NCBI RefSeq assembly: GCF_003012345.1
Contig: NZ_PVRV01000020.1
Span: forward strand, 558,001 to 622,000
Direction of reading: 5' to 3'
Source of the DNA: Phytohalomonas tamaricis
GTDB lineage: Bacteria > Pseudomonadota > Gammaproteobacteria > Pseudomonadales > Halomonadaceae
DNA: 64,000 bases
In this document: piece after piece, positions 34,588-45,107 of the stretch
How the letters are laid out: each line of letters starts with the position of its first letter
Numbering within the stretch: the stretch's first letter is position 1
The notes under the pieces: model-generated
What the model was told of the DNA's origin: nothing
Databases searched by the model: none
The model's input: the letters and a program-made list of their open reading frames with translations, nothing else
Made by a program: the position numbers and the translations under genes

Positions 34588-35970
34588 ATGACCACCACGG
34601 CTCAGGCCGATGCCTTTTGGCAGCGTGCGCCACGCAGTCGGCGATTGCGCGATCTCGAAGCAGCGTATCAGCGCGGCGATTTCTCACCCCAGGAGGCGAG
34701 CGAGGCGTTGATTCGTCGCGTCGAGTCGCTACCCGAGGTGACACGTGCTACCTATATCGCGTTCGAGCCCAATCGTCTGCGCGACAGCGCACCGGCACAG
34801 TGGCAGCTCAGCGCCGGACCACTGGCGGGCGTGCCGGTCAGCATCAAGGATCTTTTCGACACCACGGGTGAGGTAACCCGGGCCGGCTCGCGTGTGCTGG
34901 CCGGCGCCGCGCCGGCCGAACGCGATGCCAGCGCCGTCGCGCGCCTGCGCAGTGCTGGCGCACAGCTGTGCGGACGCACCACCATGACAGAGTTTGCCTT
35001 CTCCGGGCTTGGCCTCAATCCGCACTACGGTTCGCCGCCCAACCCGTTCGATGGCAAACGCATTACCGGCGGTTCGAGTTCCGGCGGCGCTGCCTCGGTC
35101 GCATTCGGACTCGCTGCGGCGACGCTTGGCAGCGATACCGGTGGCTCGCTGCGCATTCCGGCCGCTTTCTGCGGCCTAACCGGCTTCAAACCATCGCAAG
35201 CGAGCGTGCCGCTCGATGGTGCCTACCCGCTCGCGCCGAGCCTTGATTGCGTCGGCCCGATCGCTCCCAGTGTCGATTGCTGCGCGCGGCTGTGGAGCGT
35301 GCTGGCCCGCCGCGACATGCCCACTCTCGACGAGACGCCGCGGCCACTGCGCTTGGCCGTACCCGAAGGCGGATTACTTGAGGAGCTTGACATCGAAGTC
35401 GCCCAGGCGTTTGCACTGGCCTGCGATTATCTGCGTGCCCAAGGCTGTCACCTCGAACACCTGACGATTAACGCCCTTGATGCGGTTTACGCTATTAACC
35501 AACGCGGCGGACTGGTCGTGCCTGAAGCCGCCGCGCTGCATCGCGAGCAGCTGGCCCGACACGGTGCGCTTTACGATCCACAGGTCTACAAGCGCCTCGA
35601 AGGCGGGCTCGACATTCCCGCTCACGCTTATATCGAGCGGCTGCAGCCACGTGCGGCATTACAGCGCGATTTTTGCGCCGAGCTGGTCGGCTTCGACGCC
35701 GTCCTGCTGCCGACCGCGCCTTTACTTCCGCCTGAACGTGAGCGCCTCGAACAAGAAAGCGAGGTCTTCATCGACGCCAATCGCCGTGCGCTGCGCAACA
35801 CCAACGTCTTCAATTATCTTGACGCCGCAGCGCTGTCGCTGCCGTTCATCGCGCCGGGCGCGGCGCTGCCAATTGGTCTGATGGTGGCGGCGCCACAGGG
35901 CGAGGACGCGCGCCTGCTGCAGACCGCCAGCGTGCTAGAGGCGTGGTGCGAACGCTTCGCCGCAGGCTAA
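34588..35970 (+). CDS. Amidase signature family enzyme
   Basis: A 460-residue amidase with the Ser-cisSer-Lys triad of the amidase signature family: Lys in VSIKDLFD, cis-Ser in GGSSSGGAAS and nucleophile Ser in GSDTGGSLRIPAAFCG. It resembles GatA but lacks linked gatB or gatC, and the length fits stand-alone amidases that hydrolyse small amides. The substrate is not clear. I prefer the ATG at 34588 with GGAG 8 bases upstream; a GTG at 34579 is possible. The gene stands alone, and a strong two-way terminator follows. Confidence 0.85.
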   Translation: MTTTAQADAFWQRAPRSRRLRDLEAAYQRGDFSPQEASEALIRRVESLPEVTRATYIAFEPNRLRDSAPAQWQLSAGPLAGVPVSIKDLFDTTGEVTRAGSRVLAGAAPAERDASAVARLRSAGAQLCGRTTMTEFAFSGLGLNPHYGSPPNPFDGKRITGGSSSGGAASVAFGLAAATLGSDTGGSLRIPAAFCGLTGFKPSQASVPLDGAYPLAPSLDCVGPIAPSVDCCARLWSVLARRDMPTLDETPRPLRLAVPEGGLLEELDIEVAQAFALACDYLRAQGCHLEHLTINALDAVYAINQRGGLVVPEAAALHREQLARHGALYDPQVYKRLEGGLDIPAHAYIERLQPRAALQRDFCAELVGFDAVLLPTAPLLPPERERLEQESEVFIDANRRALRNTNVFNYLDAAALSLPFIAPGAALPIGLMVAAPQGEDARLLQTASVLEAWCERFAAG

Positions 35971-35988
35971 TATCTCTTCACCTGACGC

Positions 35989-36018
35989 GACAAAGCCCGC
36001 TCATTGGCGGGCTTTGTC
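35989..36018. terminator. Bidirectional terminator between amidase and fghA
   Basis: A 12-bp stem GACAAAGCCCGC/GCGGGCTTTGTC with a six-base loop. The genes on both sides converge on it. Confidence 0.85.
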
Positions 36019-36034
36019 GTCTTGCGACTTTGTG

Positions 36035-36889
36035 TCAGTCAATCAAGCCAAGGTAGCGCGCGTGATAGCGCAGGTGATCGTCGATAAAGGTGGCGATGAA
36101 AAAATAGCTGTGGTCGTAGTCGGGTTGACGGCGCAGGATTAACGGTACGCCCTGAATGTGACACGCCTTCTCGAGACGATCGGGCTTGAGCTGCTCGGCG
36201 AGGAAGTTATCCGCTTCGCCCTGGTCAACGAACAGCTCCTGCTTCGACTTGCCATTGAGCACGAGTTCACAGGCGTCGTATTCAATCCAGCCAGCCTGAT
36301 CCGCACCGAGATAGTTGGAAAATGCCTTCTCGCCCCACGGGCAGGCGATCGGGTTGGCAATCGGCGCGAAAGCCGATACCGAGGCGTAGCGTCCCGGCTG
36401 CTTGAGTGCGCAAATCAACGCGCCATGACCGCCCATAGAATGGCCGCTGATCGATTCCTGCTCCGAAACAGGGAAGTTGGCCTTGACCAGCGCAGGCAGC
36501 TCCTCGGTGACGTAGTCGTACATGCGGTAGTGCGACGACCATGGCTTTTGCGTGGCATTGACATAGAAACCAGCGCCGGAACCGAAGTCGTAGCTGTCGT
36601 GTTCACCCGGAAAATCGGTGCCACGCGGGCTGGTGTCAGGGCAGACGATCATGATGCCTAGCTCGGCGGCCAGACGTTGCGCGCCGGCCTTCTGCAAGAA
36701 ATTTTCATCATTGCAGGTCAGGCCCGACAGCCACCACAGCACCGGCACCGGCTGCGTCTCGGCCTGGGGCGGTATATAGACGCCAAAGATCATGTCGCAG
36801 TCGAGCACGTCCGAGTGATGACGAAAGCGCTTGTGCCAGCCACCGAAGCTCTTATTGGCGGCGATCTGTTCGAGTTGTTGCGTAGCCAT
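36035..36889 (-). CDS. fghA: S-formylglutathione hydrolase
   Basis: A 284-residue esterase-fold enzyme that hydrolyses S-formylglutathione to formate and glutathione, the second step of glutathione-dependent formaldehyde removal. The nucleophile Ser is in SGHSMGGHGAL, and the last triad residue fits PDYDHSYFFI. The start ATG 36889 follows GGGAGGA; the longer frame to 36943 was rejected because it would cover the intercistronic hairpin. It lies directly downstream of frmA on the same strand, matching the pathway order. Confidence 0.94.
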   Translation of the reverse strand: MATQQLEQIAANKSFGGWHKRFRHHSDVLDCDMIFGVYIPPQAETQPVPVLWWLSGLTCNDENFLQKAGAQRLAAELGIMIVCPDTSPRGTDFPGEHDSYDFGSGAGFYVNATQKPWSSHYRMYDYVTEELPALVKANFPVSEQESISGHSMGGHGALICALKQPGRYASVSAFAPIANPIACPWGEKAFSNYLGADQAGWIEYDACELVLNGKSKQELFVDQGEADNFLAEQLKPDRLEKACHIQGVPLILRRQPDYDHSYFFIATFIDDHLRYHARYLGLID

Positions 36890-36910
36890 GAAATCCTCCC
36901 TGAAAAGGCA

Positions 36911-36941
36911 GCAGGGCCTCGCCGTATCAACGAGGCCCTGC
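36911..36941 (-). promoter_or_regulatory. Intercistronic hairpin between frmA and fghA
   Basis: An 11-bp perfect stem GCAGGGCCTCG/CGAGGCCCTGC with a nine-base loop sits between the frmA stop and the fghA ribosome binding site. It is followed on the minus strand by TGCCTTTT, a weak T tract. It could partly terminate the message or protect the frmA end from decay. Confidence 0.65.
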
Positions 36942-36967
36942 ATGCCGTTAAACGTATCTAAGCCAGA

Positions 36968-38077
<1,110 letters not shown>

Positions 38078-38235
38078 TTATTTCTCCAGTACGAATCAAT
38101 GCGAAACAGCATATAGCTCAGCAGTGTAGGGAATCATTGAGTACCATTGAACCCTGCCCGACTCACAAGAGTATTGCCAGCGAGCAATAATCACGGGAGT
38201 TACGGCATTCGTCGCAACCCATAGGATAGCCAAGC

Positions 38236-39141
38236 ATGCAGCGTTGGGATCGCATCGAAGCCTTCGTCGAAGTTGTCCGTCTCGGCAGCTTCTCCGCTGC
38301 TGCTCGGCAGCTTCGTGTATCAAGCTCACATGTTAGCCGTTTAATCGGACAGCTAGAGAGTCAACTGGGCACGCAGTTGCTCTATCGTACGACGCGCCAG
38401 CTGCGCCTGACCGATGCGGGACGTGTCTATTTTGAGCATTGCCATCAGCTGTTCGAGGGCTTTAAGAGCGCTCACCAGGCGATTCAGGAACTACAGGATC
38501 AGCCCAAAGGCGTGCTCAAGCTGACTTCGGCAACCACATTCGGCGAGCGCTACATCGCGCCGCTGGTCAATGATTTCCAGCGCCGCCACCCTCAGCTTGA
38601 AATTGATATGCACTTCACCAACCGGCGCGTAGACCTGATCGATGAAGGGTACGATGTGGCGATCCGCCTGGGCGTGCTCGAAGATTCAACTCTGATAGCA
38701 CGCCGCCTCGGTGCCCGTCATGAATATGTAGTGGGCTCACCAGATTATCTGGCACGACATGGACAGCCAAATACACTGGCTGACCTGACCCATCATAACT
38801 GTCTGGTTGGTTCGAAACCGAGTTGGCTGTTCGAAGTAAAAGGACAGCGCCGCGAGGTGCGCATTTCTGGCAACTGGCGCGCCAATTCAGGTCCGGCGCT
38901 GCTTGATGCAACGCTCAAGGGGCTGGGTCTTGCCCAGCTCCCCGACTATTACGTAGCTGACTATCTGAAAAGCGGTGAACTCGTCGCTCTGTTGGAGGCC
39001 TACCAATATCCCCAAATGGGTATATGGGTCGTCTATCCGCGCCATCGCCATCTTTCGCCTAAGGTCCGCAACTTCGTCGACTTTCTGGCTGAACGGATGG
39101 CGATTGATCATGCTAGAAAGAAAAACGCACAAGAAGAATGA
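38236..39141 (+). CDS. LysR family transcription regulator
   Basis: A 301-residue LysR-type regulator. The N-terminal winged helix reads RIEAFVEVVRLGSFSAAARQL and then SSHVSRLIGQLESQLGTQLLYR; the C-terminal periplasmic-binding-like domain senses a ligand. It is divergent from frmA, and LysR regulators often act on a divergent neighbour, so control of formaldehyde detoxification is plausible but unproven. Its stop TGA directly abuts the stop of the Crp/Fnr gene on the other strand, so there is no intergenic base between them. Confidence 0.9.
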   Translation: MQRWDRIEAFVEVVRLGSFSAAARQLRVSSSHVSRLIGQLESQLGTQLLYRTTRQLRLTDAGRVYFEHCHQLFEGFKSAHQAIQELQDQPKGVLKLTSATTFGERYIAPLVNDFQRRHPQLEIDMHFTNRRVDLIDEGYDVAIRLGVLEDSTLIARRLGARHEYVVGSPDYLARHGQPNTLADLTHHNCLVGSKPSWLFEVKGQRREVRISGNWRANSGPALLDATLKGLGLAQLPDYYVADYLKSGELVALLEAYQYPQMGIWVVYPRHRHLSPKVRNFVDFLAERMAIDHARKKNAQEE

Positions 39142-39876
39142 TCAAGTAAAGTAATCGTTTAAATGGTCATTTAAATATTTGTCTGAAAAACCCGAGACTT
39201 CAGCAAGACGAGCAAGATCAGGAATCTCGACGCGATTACGGTCGCGAAATATCAATCCTTCCTCACGCAGCTCGGAAAACGTGCGACTGATATGTACGGC
39301 ACTAAGCCCAAGAATGTCGGCAAATATCTGCTGAGAGAGCGGCAGACTGAAATAATTGCCAATATCAGGGTTGGTGCGTCTTAAGCGAACATACATTTCA
39401 TACACGAAATGAGCCACTTTTTCGCGTGCGTTTCGGCGTCCAAGATTAACTAGGCGCTCGGTCAACAAGGCCTGCTGGCGCGCAGAAATGGCAAAAAATA
39501 CCGCGGTCAATTGTGGAGAATTAGTAAAAATGTCGATCATGCTTTTATTAGGAAAGCGACAGACAATCCCATCGGTCAGCATGGCAACACCGGTAAGACG
39601 TTCCTGAAAAGCAAACTCACGCATGCCGATAACATCGCCGGGCAGATAAATATCCATTACCTGACGTGTACCATCGTTCATTGAGCGGTAGGAATAGGCC
39701 CACCCCTCTTTCACGGTACAAATATTATCGGCCTTGGCACCTTCTTCCCAGAGCACGTCATTGGCAAAAACATTCAGTGGGCTCTTTTCCAATTCGAGCA
39801 AAATGTCCATGTCGTGCTCAGTCAAATCGCAGTAATGACTAAAGTGACGAACAATGCAGCTTTCGGGATTGCTCAT
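39142..39876 (-). CDS. Crp/Fnr family transcription regulator
   Basis: A 244-residue regulator with an N-terminal cyclic-nucleotide-binding fold (about residues 30-145) and a C-terminal helix-turn-helix (LSQQIFADILGLSAVHISRTFSELREEG). The FNR CxxC cluster is missing: only isolated cysteines (positions 7, 16, 53 and 106) occur, so it is probably not an Fe-S oxygen sensor of the FNR type. The cAMP-contact arginine pattern of CRP was not evident either. The signal is therefore unknown. A 638-base gap upstream holds its promoter and a palindrome (40054-40068). Confidence 0.88.
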   Translation of the reverse strand: MSNPESCIVRHFSHYCDLTEHDMDILLELEKSPLNVFANDVLWEEGAKADNICTVKEGWAYSYRSMNDGTRQVMDIYLPGDVIGMREFAFQERLTGVAMLTDGIVCRFPNKSMIDIFTNSPQLTAVFFAISARQQALLTERLVNLGRRNAREKVAHFVYEMYVRLRRTNPDIGNYFSLPLSQQIFADILGLSAVHISRTFSELREEGLIFRDRNRVEIPDLARLAEVSGFSDKYLNDHLNDYFT

Positions 39877-40053
39877 AAGGCAGCCTCCTTAACAGAAGAT
39901 TGAATATTCCTCTTTGGCATGGACGCAAAAATCCAAGGTAGATGCGTCAGTACCTTTCTAATTCAAGCCATTACCAATTTGGCGCCTCACAATCTTTGCC
40001 GCACTCGTCAGCCTGTTGTTGAGAAGGGTTATTGTCAGTGCTAACTGCGTAGT

Positions 40054-40068
40054 TCAGGTATAACCTGA
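40054..40068. promoter_or_regulatory. Palindrome TCAGGTATAACCTGA upstream of the Crp/Fnr gene
   Basis: Two 6-bp arms (TCAGGT and ACCTGA) separated by ATA, about 178 bases before the Crp/Fnr start. It may be a regulator binding site; no known consensus fits clearly. Confidence 0.45.
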
Positions 40069-40470
40069 GTTATATGATTTCGCTAAAATTATTAGGTTTT
40101 TCAACCTCTTCCGACTAAAAAGCATTCTCAAGTACATTTGATAAGAAAACCTAATGACCAACTTAGCCTTTTATTAAACTTGGGCTAAGTTTCCTCGGGA
40201 GAACATTCCATATCTCTCTAGCATATTGCGTCGCTTCTCACACATGGTACGGGTCGCCTTATCAAGAAAAACACTATGTATACCGCCCACCATTTAGTGC
40301 CAGTTGTGCTGCATTGACTTTCTTTACTGCGGCGACGGCATTGCGCTCTACTCAAGAGATTTTTTATCCGTCTGGCGATCCGCGAATAAATTGTATTCAA
40401 GACTGCTTTCTGGAGGGCACTTATCAGTACAGACGGCCTGATGCACATTGGCAACGGAACAGCCTGCATA

Positions 40471-40498
40471 AAAAAAGGCGCCCCAAAGGCGCCTTTTA
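40471..40498 (-). terminator. rpoD terminator
   Basis: On the minus strand AAAAGGCGCC/GGCGCCTTTT with a five-base loop is followed by more T. It lies 17 bases beyond the rpoD stop and ends the rpsU-dnaG-rpoD operon. Confidence 0.92.
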
Positions 40499-40514
40499 AC
40501 CTAACTACCTATAC

Positions 40515-42377
40515 TCATTCATCAATGAATGAGCGCAGCGACTCGGACCGTGAAGGATGACGAAGCTTACGCAACGCCTTGGCTTCAATCTGACGAATAC
40601 GCTCCCGCGTGACGTCAAACTGTTTACCAACCTCCTCAAGCGTATGGTCGGTATTCATATCGATGCCAAAGCGCATGCGCAATACTTTCGCTTCACGTGC
40701 CGTCAAGCCACCCAACACGTTGCGTGTCGCCTCAATCAGGCCTTCGCCAGTGGCAGAATCGATCGGTGATACCATAGCACCGTCTTCGATAAAGTCACCA
40801 AGATGTGAATCATCATCATCCCCGATCGGTGTTTCCATCGAAATCGGCTCTTTGGCGATTTTAAGCACTTTACGTACTTTATCTTCCGGCATTTCAAGCC
40901 GTTCACCCAACTCTTCAGGCGTCGGCTCTCGTCCCATTTCCTGAAGCATTTGCCGAGAAACACGATTTAACTTATTGATCGTCTCGATCATATGCACAGG
41001 GATACGAATAGTACGCGCCTGATCGGCAATCGAACGGGTAATCGCCTGACGAATCCACCATGTCGCATAGGTTGAGAATTTATAACCTCGACGATACTCG
41101 AATTTGTCAACAGCCTTCATCAGGCCAATGTTACCTTCCTGAATCAGATCCAGGAACTGTAAACCACGATTGGTATACTTCTTGGCAATCGAAATAACCA
41201 AACGAAGGTTGGCCTCAACCATTTCTTTCTTGGCGCGGCGTGCCTTGGCTTCGCCAATTGACAGCTTACGATTGACTTCCTTGATACCGCTGACAGGCAG
41301 GTTGACCAGCTCTTCTTCAAAAGCAATCTTGCGCTGAGCTCGCTGTATGTCGCCACGGAAAGGCTCAATATTGCCAGCGTACTTGCTGTTACCCGTGACA
41401 AATTCATCCACCCAAGTCAGATTAGACTCATTACCTGGGAAAGAAGCAATAAACGTCTTGCGCGGCACTTTTCCTTTCTTAACGAAAAGCTGCATGATCA
41501 ACCGTTCCTGACCACGCACTTGCTCAACGCTCAAGCGGACCTGCCCAACCAGACGCTCGAAATGTTTTGGCACTAGCTTGATCGGTGCAAACAGCTCGGC
41601 AAGACGCTCCTGTTCAGCCTTAACTTCCGGCGAGTTCGGGCCATACTTGTCGATCAGTGTCTTGACATGGTCGTTCTGCTCGCGAATCTGCTCAAAGCGA
41701 ACGCGCGCAAGCTCCGGATCTGGACCGCCTTCGCTGGCGTTATCGTCGTCTTCGCCCTCTTCACCCTCTTCGCCTTCATCTTCATCCTCATCGCTTTCGA
41801 CAGCGGCAACAATGAATTCAGGCTCGACTTCCTCAACCTCAGCTACACCAGGCACGCCTTCATCAGGATCAATGAAACCGCTGAAAAGATCGGACAAACG
41901 GCCCGGCATCTCTTCATCCTGCGTGGCATCATAAGCGCTTAGAATCGAATCGACAGCACCCGGCAAATAAGCCAGTGCAGACATAACCTCACGCGTACCT
42001 TCTTCAATACGCTTGGCAATCTCAATTTCACCTTCGCGCGTCAGAAGCTCGACAGTCCCCATTTCACGCATATACATGCGTACGGGATCAGTCGTACGTC
42101 CAACATCACTTTCAACCGCCGCCAAAGCGGCAACAGCCTCTTCAGCTGCCGTTTCGTCCGCAGACTGATCGGACATCATCAACGTATCTTCATCAGGCGC
42201 TTCTTCGACGACACTGATACCCATGTCGTTGATCATGCCGATGATGTCTTCCACCTGATCGGGGTCCGCGATATCCTCAGGTAGATGGTCGTTGACCTCA
42301 GCGTAGGTCAGGAAGCCTTGTTCCTTACCTCGCGCGATCAACTCCTTCAGACGTGACTGCTGTGTATTTCCAGCCAT
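40515..42377 (-). CDS. rpoD: RNA polymerase sigma factor RpoD (sigma-70)
   Basis: A 620-residue primary sigma factor. Region 1.1 occupies the first 80 residues, followed by the [31 protein letters not shown] block of region 1.2 and a non-conserved acidic segment (rich in E and D around residues 195-215). Regions 2.1-2.4 include [15 protein letters not shown] and [15 protein letters not shown], and region 4 has [27 protein letters not shown]. All core motifs are intact. It is the last gene of the macromolecular synthesis operon. Confidence 0.98.
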   Translation of the reverse strand: MAGNTQQSRLKELIARGKEQGFLTYAEVNDHLPEDIADPDQVEDIIGMINDMGISVVEEAPDEDTLMMSDQSADETAAEEAVAALAAVESDVGRTTDPVRMYMREMGTVELLTREGEIEIAKRIEEGTREVMSALAYLPGAVDSILSAYDATQDEEMPGRLSDLFSGFIDPDEGVPGVAEVEEVEPEFIVAAVESDEDEDEGEEGEEGEDDDNASEGGPDPELARVRFEQIREQNDHVKTLIDKYGPNSPEVKAEQERLAELFAPIKLVPKHFERLVGQVRLSVEQVRGQERLIMQLFVKKGKVPRKTFIASFPGNESNLTWVDEFVTGNSKYAGNIEPFRGDIQRAQRKIAFEEELVNLPVSGIKEVNRKLSIGEAKARRAKKEMVEANLRLVISIAKKYTNRGLQFLDLIQEGNIGLMKAVDKFEYRRGYKFSTYATWWIRQAITRSIADQARTIRIPVHMIETINKLNRVSRQMLQEMGREPTPEELGERLEMPEDKVRKVLKIAKEPISMETPIGDDDDSHLGDFIEDGAMVSPIDSATGEGLIEATRNVLGGLTAREAKVLRMRFGIDMNTDHTLEEVGKQFDVTRERIRQIEAKALRKLRHPSRSESLRSFIDE

Positions 42378-42533
42378 AGAAACCTATCTCGACGAAGAAG
42401 AATGAAGCACCTGGACGCATTAAGTAGAAAAGCCTAAGCGTCAAGCAGGCCATTATAGCGCTACTACCCACATACTGCCACGTGGCCTATTTGTTTCGCA
42501 TTCCAGGTGTGCTAGTTTGGTCGGTTATCTTGT

Positions 42534-42572
42534 AATACGTATATCCCTTAAATATGGGATAAAATACGTATT
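42534..42572 (-). promoter_or_regulatory. Inverted repeat directly after dnaG stop
   Basis: AATACGTAT and ATACGTATT flank a small ATCCC/GGGAT stem, so the 39 bases fold as one long AT-rich hairpin, starting next to the dnaG stop codon. In E. coli the dnaG-rpoD junction is an RNA processing site that lets rpoD mRNA outlive dnaG mRNA; this hairpin is in the same place. Confidence 0.65.
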
Positions 42573-44441
42573 TCAACCCCTACTTTGCTTTAGCTCCTGT
42601 ATGAGCTGCCACAAACGCAGCGCATCTTCCCTGGATAACTTCTCGCCCTGCTTCTCCTTGGCAAGTAATGCCTCGTACTCGCTGCGCGGCGATACATGAA
42701 TGCGCTGATGATCGAAGTGCGCCAGCAGGCCCTTAATCTCGGTTACGCGTGATGCCTGGGGAATCAACGGCTCACGCTGCATCAGCTCACATAATCGCTC
42801 AAAATGGCTCGAGCCATGGAAATGGGCGAGTATAACCTGTGAAGAACGATAGCGACCGGCTCTCAAGAGCATGGCTACCTCACGCAACAAGTGACCATCA
42901 TCATCATCAGGGCACCAGCTATCGCCTTCTGGCAAGTGCTCGACAAGCGCAGGCGAATGCATCAGAAGATGAAGAGCCTTGGCACTCATCGATAGCGCCC
43001 CGATTTGCTTCTGGCGTACGTGCCGACCACTTTGAGCGCCACCGTTTCTCTGTACCTGAGAAGACGATGACGTAGAAACGCTGCCATTCTGCCTAGACTT
43101 ATCGTCAGATAAGCGCATTTCTTCCCGACCGTTCATCAACGCTTCGACACGAGCCTCTTCAATGTCATAGCGTTTAGACACCTCACGCAACAGTAAGGTT
43201 TTCAATACACCTTCCGGCAAGTGCCCAAGCCATTCTATCGATGCGCTTATAACACGCTCGCGCTCTTCGATACGCTTGAGGTTTCTACCCTCTTCGGCCT
43301 GCTCGAAAAGAAACTCTGAAAGCGGACTGGCACATACTACGCGCCGCTCGAAACCTTCCTGCCCCTCTCGACGAACCAGGGAGTCTGGATCTTCCCCTTC
43401 CGGCAAAAAGAGAAAACGTGCCTGACGACCATCGATCATCAATGGCAAGACAGTATTCAACGCTCGACGCGCCGCCTGACGACCAGCGTTATCACCATCG
43501 AAGCAGAACACCACCTCTCCCACCAGTCTGAACAGACGCCGCAGATGGTCTTCTGTCGTGGCTGTCCCCAATGTCGCAACGACATTACGAATACCGTACT
43601 GTGCCAGCGCCACAACATCCATATAGCCTTCAACGATCAGTAAACGTTCAAGCTTTACATCAGCCTGACGCGCCTCGTAGAGACCATAGAGTTCTCGACC
43701 TTTGTGAAATACCGGCGTTTCGGGCGAGTTAAGATATTTAGGTTTAGCATCGCCAAGCACACGGCCGCCAAACCCTACAGTGCGTCCCTTCCAATCACGA
43801 ATAGGAAAGACCACCCTGTCGCGAAAACGATCATAGGTGCGTCCACTATCTTCCTTTTGTACCAGCAGGCCATATTCAACTTGCACCGCTTCAGTTACAT
43901 TCTGCTGATTCAAATAATGCTTGAGACTGTCCCAGCTGTCCGGGGCATAACCGATAGCAAACCTATCGATGATGTCAGCTGAAAGGCCACGGCCCTCAAG
44001 ATAGTCGCGAGCATGTGATGCATTTTCAAGCGTGAGCTGATTGCGATAGAAACGCACAGCCAACTCTAGAAGATTAGTCCCTTCTTCCCGCTTTTGATCA
44101 CGTGCTTTATCTCTGGCCCGAGCATGTGGATCATCATTGCCTTCCCGAGGCACCTCAAGCCCCATACGGGAAGCCAGATGTTCTACGGCTTCGGGAAATG
44201 CCATACGGTCATATTCCATCAAAAAGCGTAGTGCATTGCCGTGCGCCCCACAGCCAAAGCAGTGATAGAACTGCTTATCCGGCACCACGTTAAATGACGG
44301 CGATTTTTCATCATGAAAAGGACATAGCGCCAAAAAGCTACGTCCAGCTTTTTTTAACTTTAGCCGCTCGCCAATAATTTCCGTTACATCAACACGGGCA
44401 AGCAGGTCTTCAATGAAGCGCTGAGGTATGTGACCGGCCAT
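42573..44441 (-). CDS. dnaG: DNA primase DnaG
   Basis: A 622-residue primase that lays RNA primers at the replication fork. The N-terminal CHC2 zinc-binding domain shows CPFHDEKSPSFNV and YHCFGCGAHGNAL. The catalytic core includes the RNAP basic motif and Toprim residues LLIVEGYMDVVALAQYG and FCFDGDNAGRQAARRAL. The C-terminal part binds DnaB. I chose the ATG at 44441 (MAGHIPQRF), which fits the family start; the longer frame to 44486 was rejected. It is the middle gene of the operon, after an attenuating terminator. Confidence 0.97.
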   Translation of the reverse strand: MAGHIPQRFIEDLLARVDVTEIIGERLKLKKAGRSFLALCPFHDEKSPSFNVVPDKQFYHCFGCGAHGNALRFLMEYDRMAFPEAVEHLASRMGLEVPREGNDDPHARARDKARDQKREEGTNLLELAVRFYRNQLTLENASHARDYLEGRGLSADIIDRFAIGYAPDSWDSLKHYLNQQNVTEAVQVEYGLLVQKEDSGRTYDRFRDRVVFPIRDWKGRTVGFGGRVLGDAKPKYLNSPETPVFHKGRELYGLYEARQADVKLERLLIVEGYMDVVALAQYGIRNVVATLGTATTEDHLRRLFRLVGEVVFCFDGDNAGRQAARRALNTVLPLMIDGRQARFLFLPEGEDPDSLVRREGQEGFERRVVCASPLSEFLFEQAEEGRNLKRIEERERVISASIEWLGHLPEGVLKTLLLREVSKRYDIEEARVEALMNGREEMRLSDDKSRQNGSVSTSSSSQVQRNGGAQSGRHVRQKQIGALSMSAKALHLLMHSPALVEHLPEGDSWCPDDDDGHLLREVAMLLRAGRYRSSQVILAHFHGSSHFERLCELMQREPLIPQASRVTEIKGLLAHFDHQRIHVSPRSEYEALLAKEKQGEKLSREDALRLWQLIQELKQSRG

Positions 44442-44537
44442 GATGTTCGCAGCAATTGGGCGGGAATTACATTGTAACGCATGCAAAGAGCATCAATTCT
44501 ACCCTTCTGCAAGCTAGCGTGCCAAAACGGAACATAT

Positions 44538-44567
44538 CAAAAACAAACGGCCACCTAATGGCGGCCG
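44538..44567 (-). terminator. Terminator between rpsU and dnaG
   Basis: On the minus strand CGGCCGCC/GGTGGCCG (one G-T pair, loop ATTA) is followed by TTTGTTTTTG. The equivalent site in E. coli (T1) reduces dnaG expression relative to rpsU. Confidence 0.8.
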
Positions 44568-44612
44568 CTTGGCATCCCTCTTGAAGCGGTGGGCTACCGC
44601 TTCACGTACGGA

Positions 44613-44828
44613 TCAATATAACCGTTCGAAACGCTTGCGCTCGCGCTGCACTTTCTTCGCATGGCGCTTGACAGCAGCGGCTGCCTTACGCTTACGCACT
44701 GCCGTAGGCTTTTCATAATGCTCACGACGGCGTACTTCGGAAAGAACACCTGCTTTTTCGCAAGAGCGCTTGAAACGACGCAGAGCAACGTCGAACGGCT
44801 CGTTATCGCGTACTTTGACAGAAGGCAT
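44613..44828 (-). CDS. rpsU: 30S ribosomal protein S21
   Basis: A 71-residue basic ribosomal protein with the standard N terminus [19 protein letters not shown], the cysteine in RSCEKAG, and the C-terminal basic helix rich in K and R ending FERLY. It is the first gene of the rpsU-dnaG-rpoD operon. I chose the ATG at 44828; a longer frame to 44897 is a shadow. AGGTGGTG lies upstream. The divergent tsaD gene starts 279 bases away. Confidence 0.98.
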   Translation of the reverse strand: MPSVKVRDNEPFDVALRRFKRSCEKAGVLSEVRRREHYEKPTAVRKRKAAAAVKRHAKKVQRERKRFERLY

Positions 44829-45107
44829 TAAGCAATCACCACCTTGGGTATTTTGATCAGTTAGAACGTGCTTAATTGCCGTAAGCCTATCCCTCACTGC
44901 ATATTCAAGTAACTATGCATCAGGATAACCGCCTCTCAACGGCAAGCCTTACAGTTCAAGCACAGCCCATCTTTTAGAGTCGAGCATTATAGTGATGCCC
45001 GCCATCCTTTGCAAATCTCACTGACGTACAGACCGCAAAATGCGTAAAATGGAACTCTATCTTTTTTCAGTGTCCGTAGCTTATCTCAAAGGAGCAGCTT
45101 CGCCATC

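Larger units (their letters stand above)
39877..40514. other. Long intergenic region between the Crp/Fnr gene and rpoD
   Basis: The region has the rpoD terminator at its right end and the Crp/Fnr promoter at its left. Between them, 40.2-40.47 kb has short open frames on both strands without ribosome binding sites. A perfect palindrome, TCAGGTATAACCTGA, lies at 40054-40068. I see no gene that I can support. Confidence 0.5.

Noticed and set aside
40218-40499. Frames on both strands before rpoD
   Set aside because: They have no ribosome binding site and run into the rpoD terminator hairpin.
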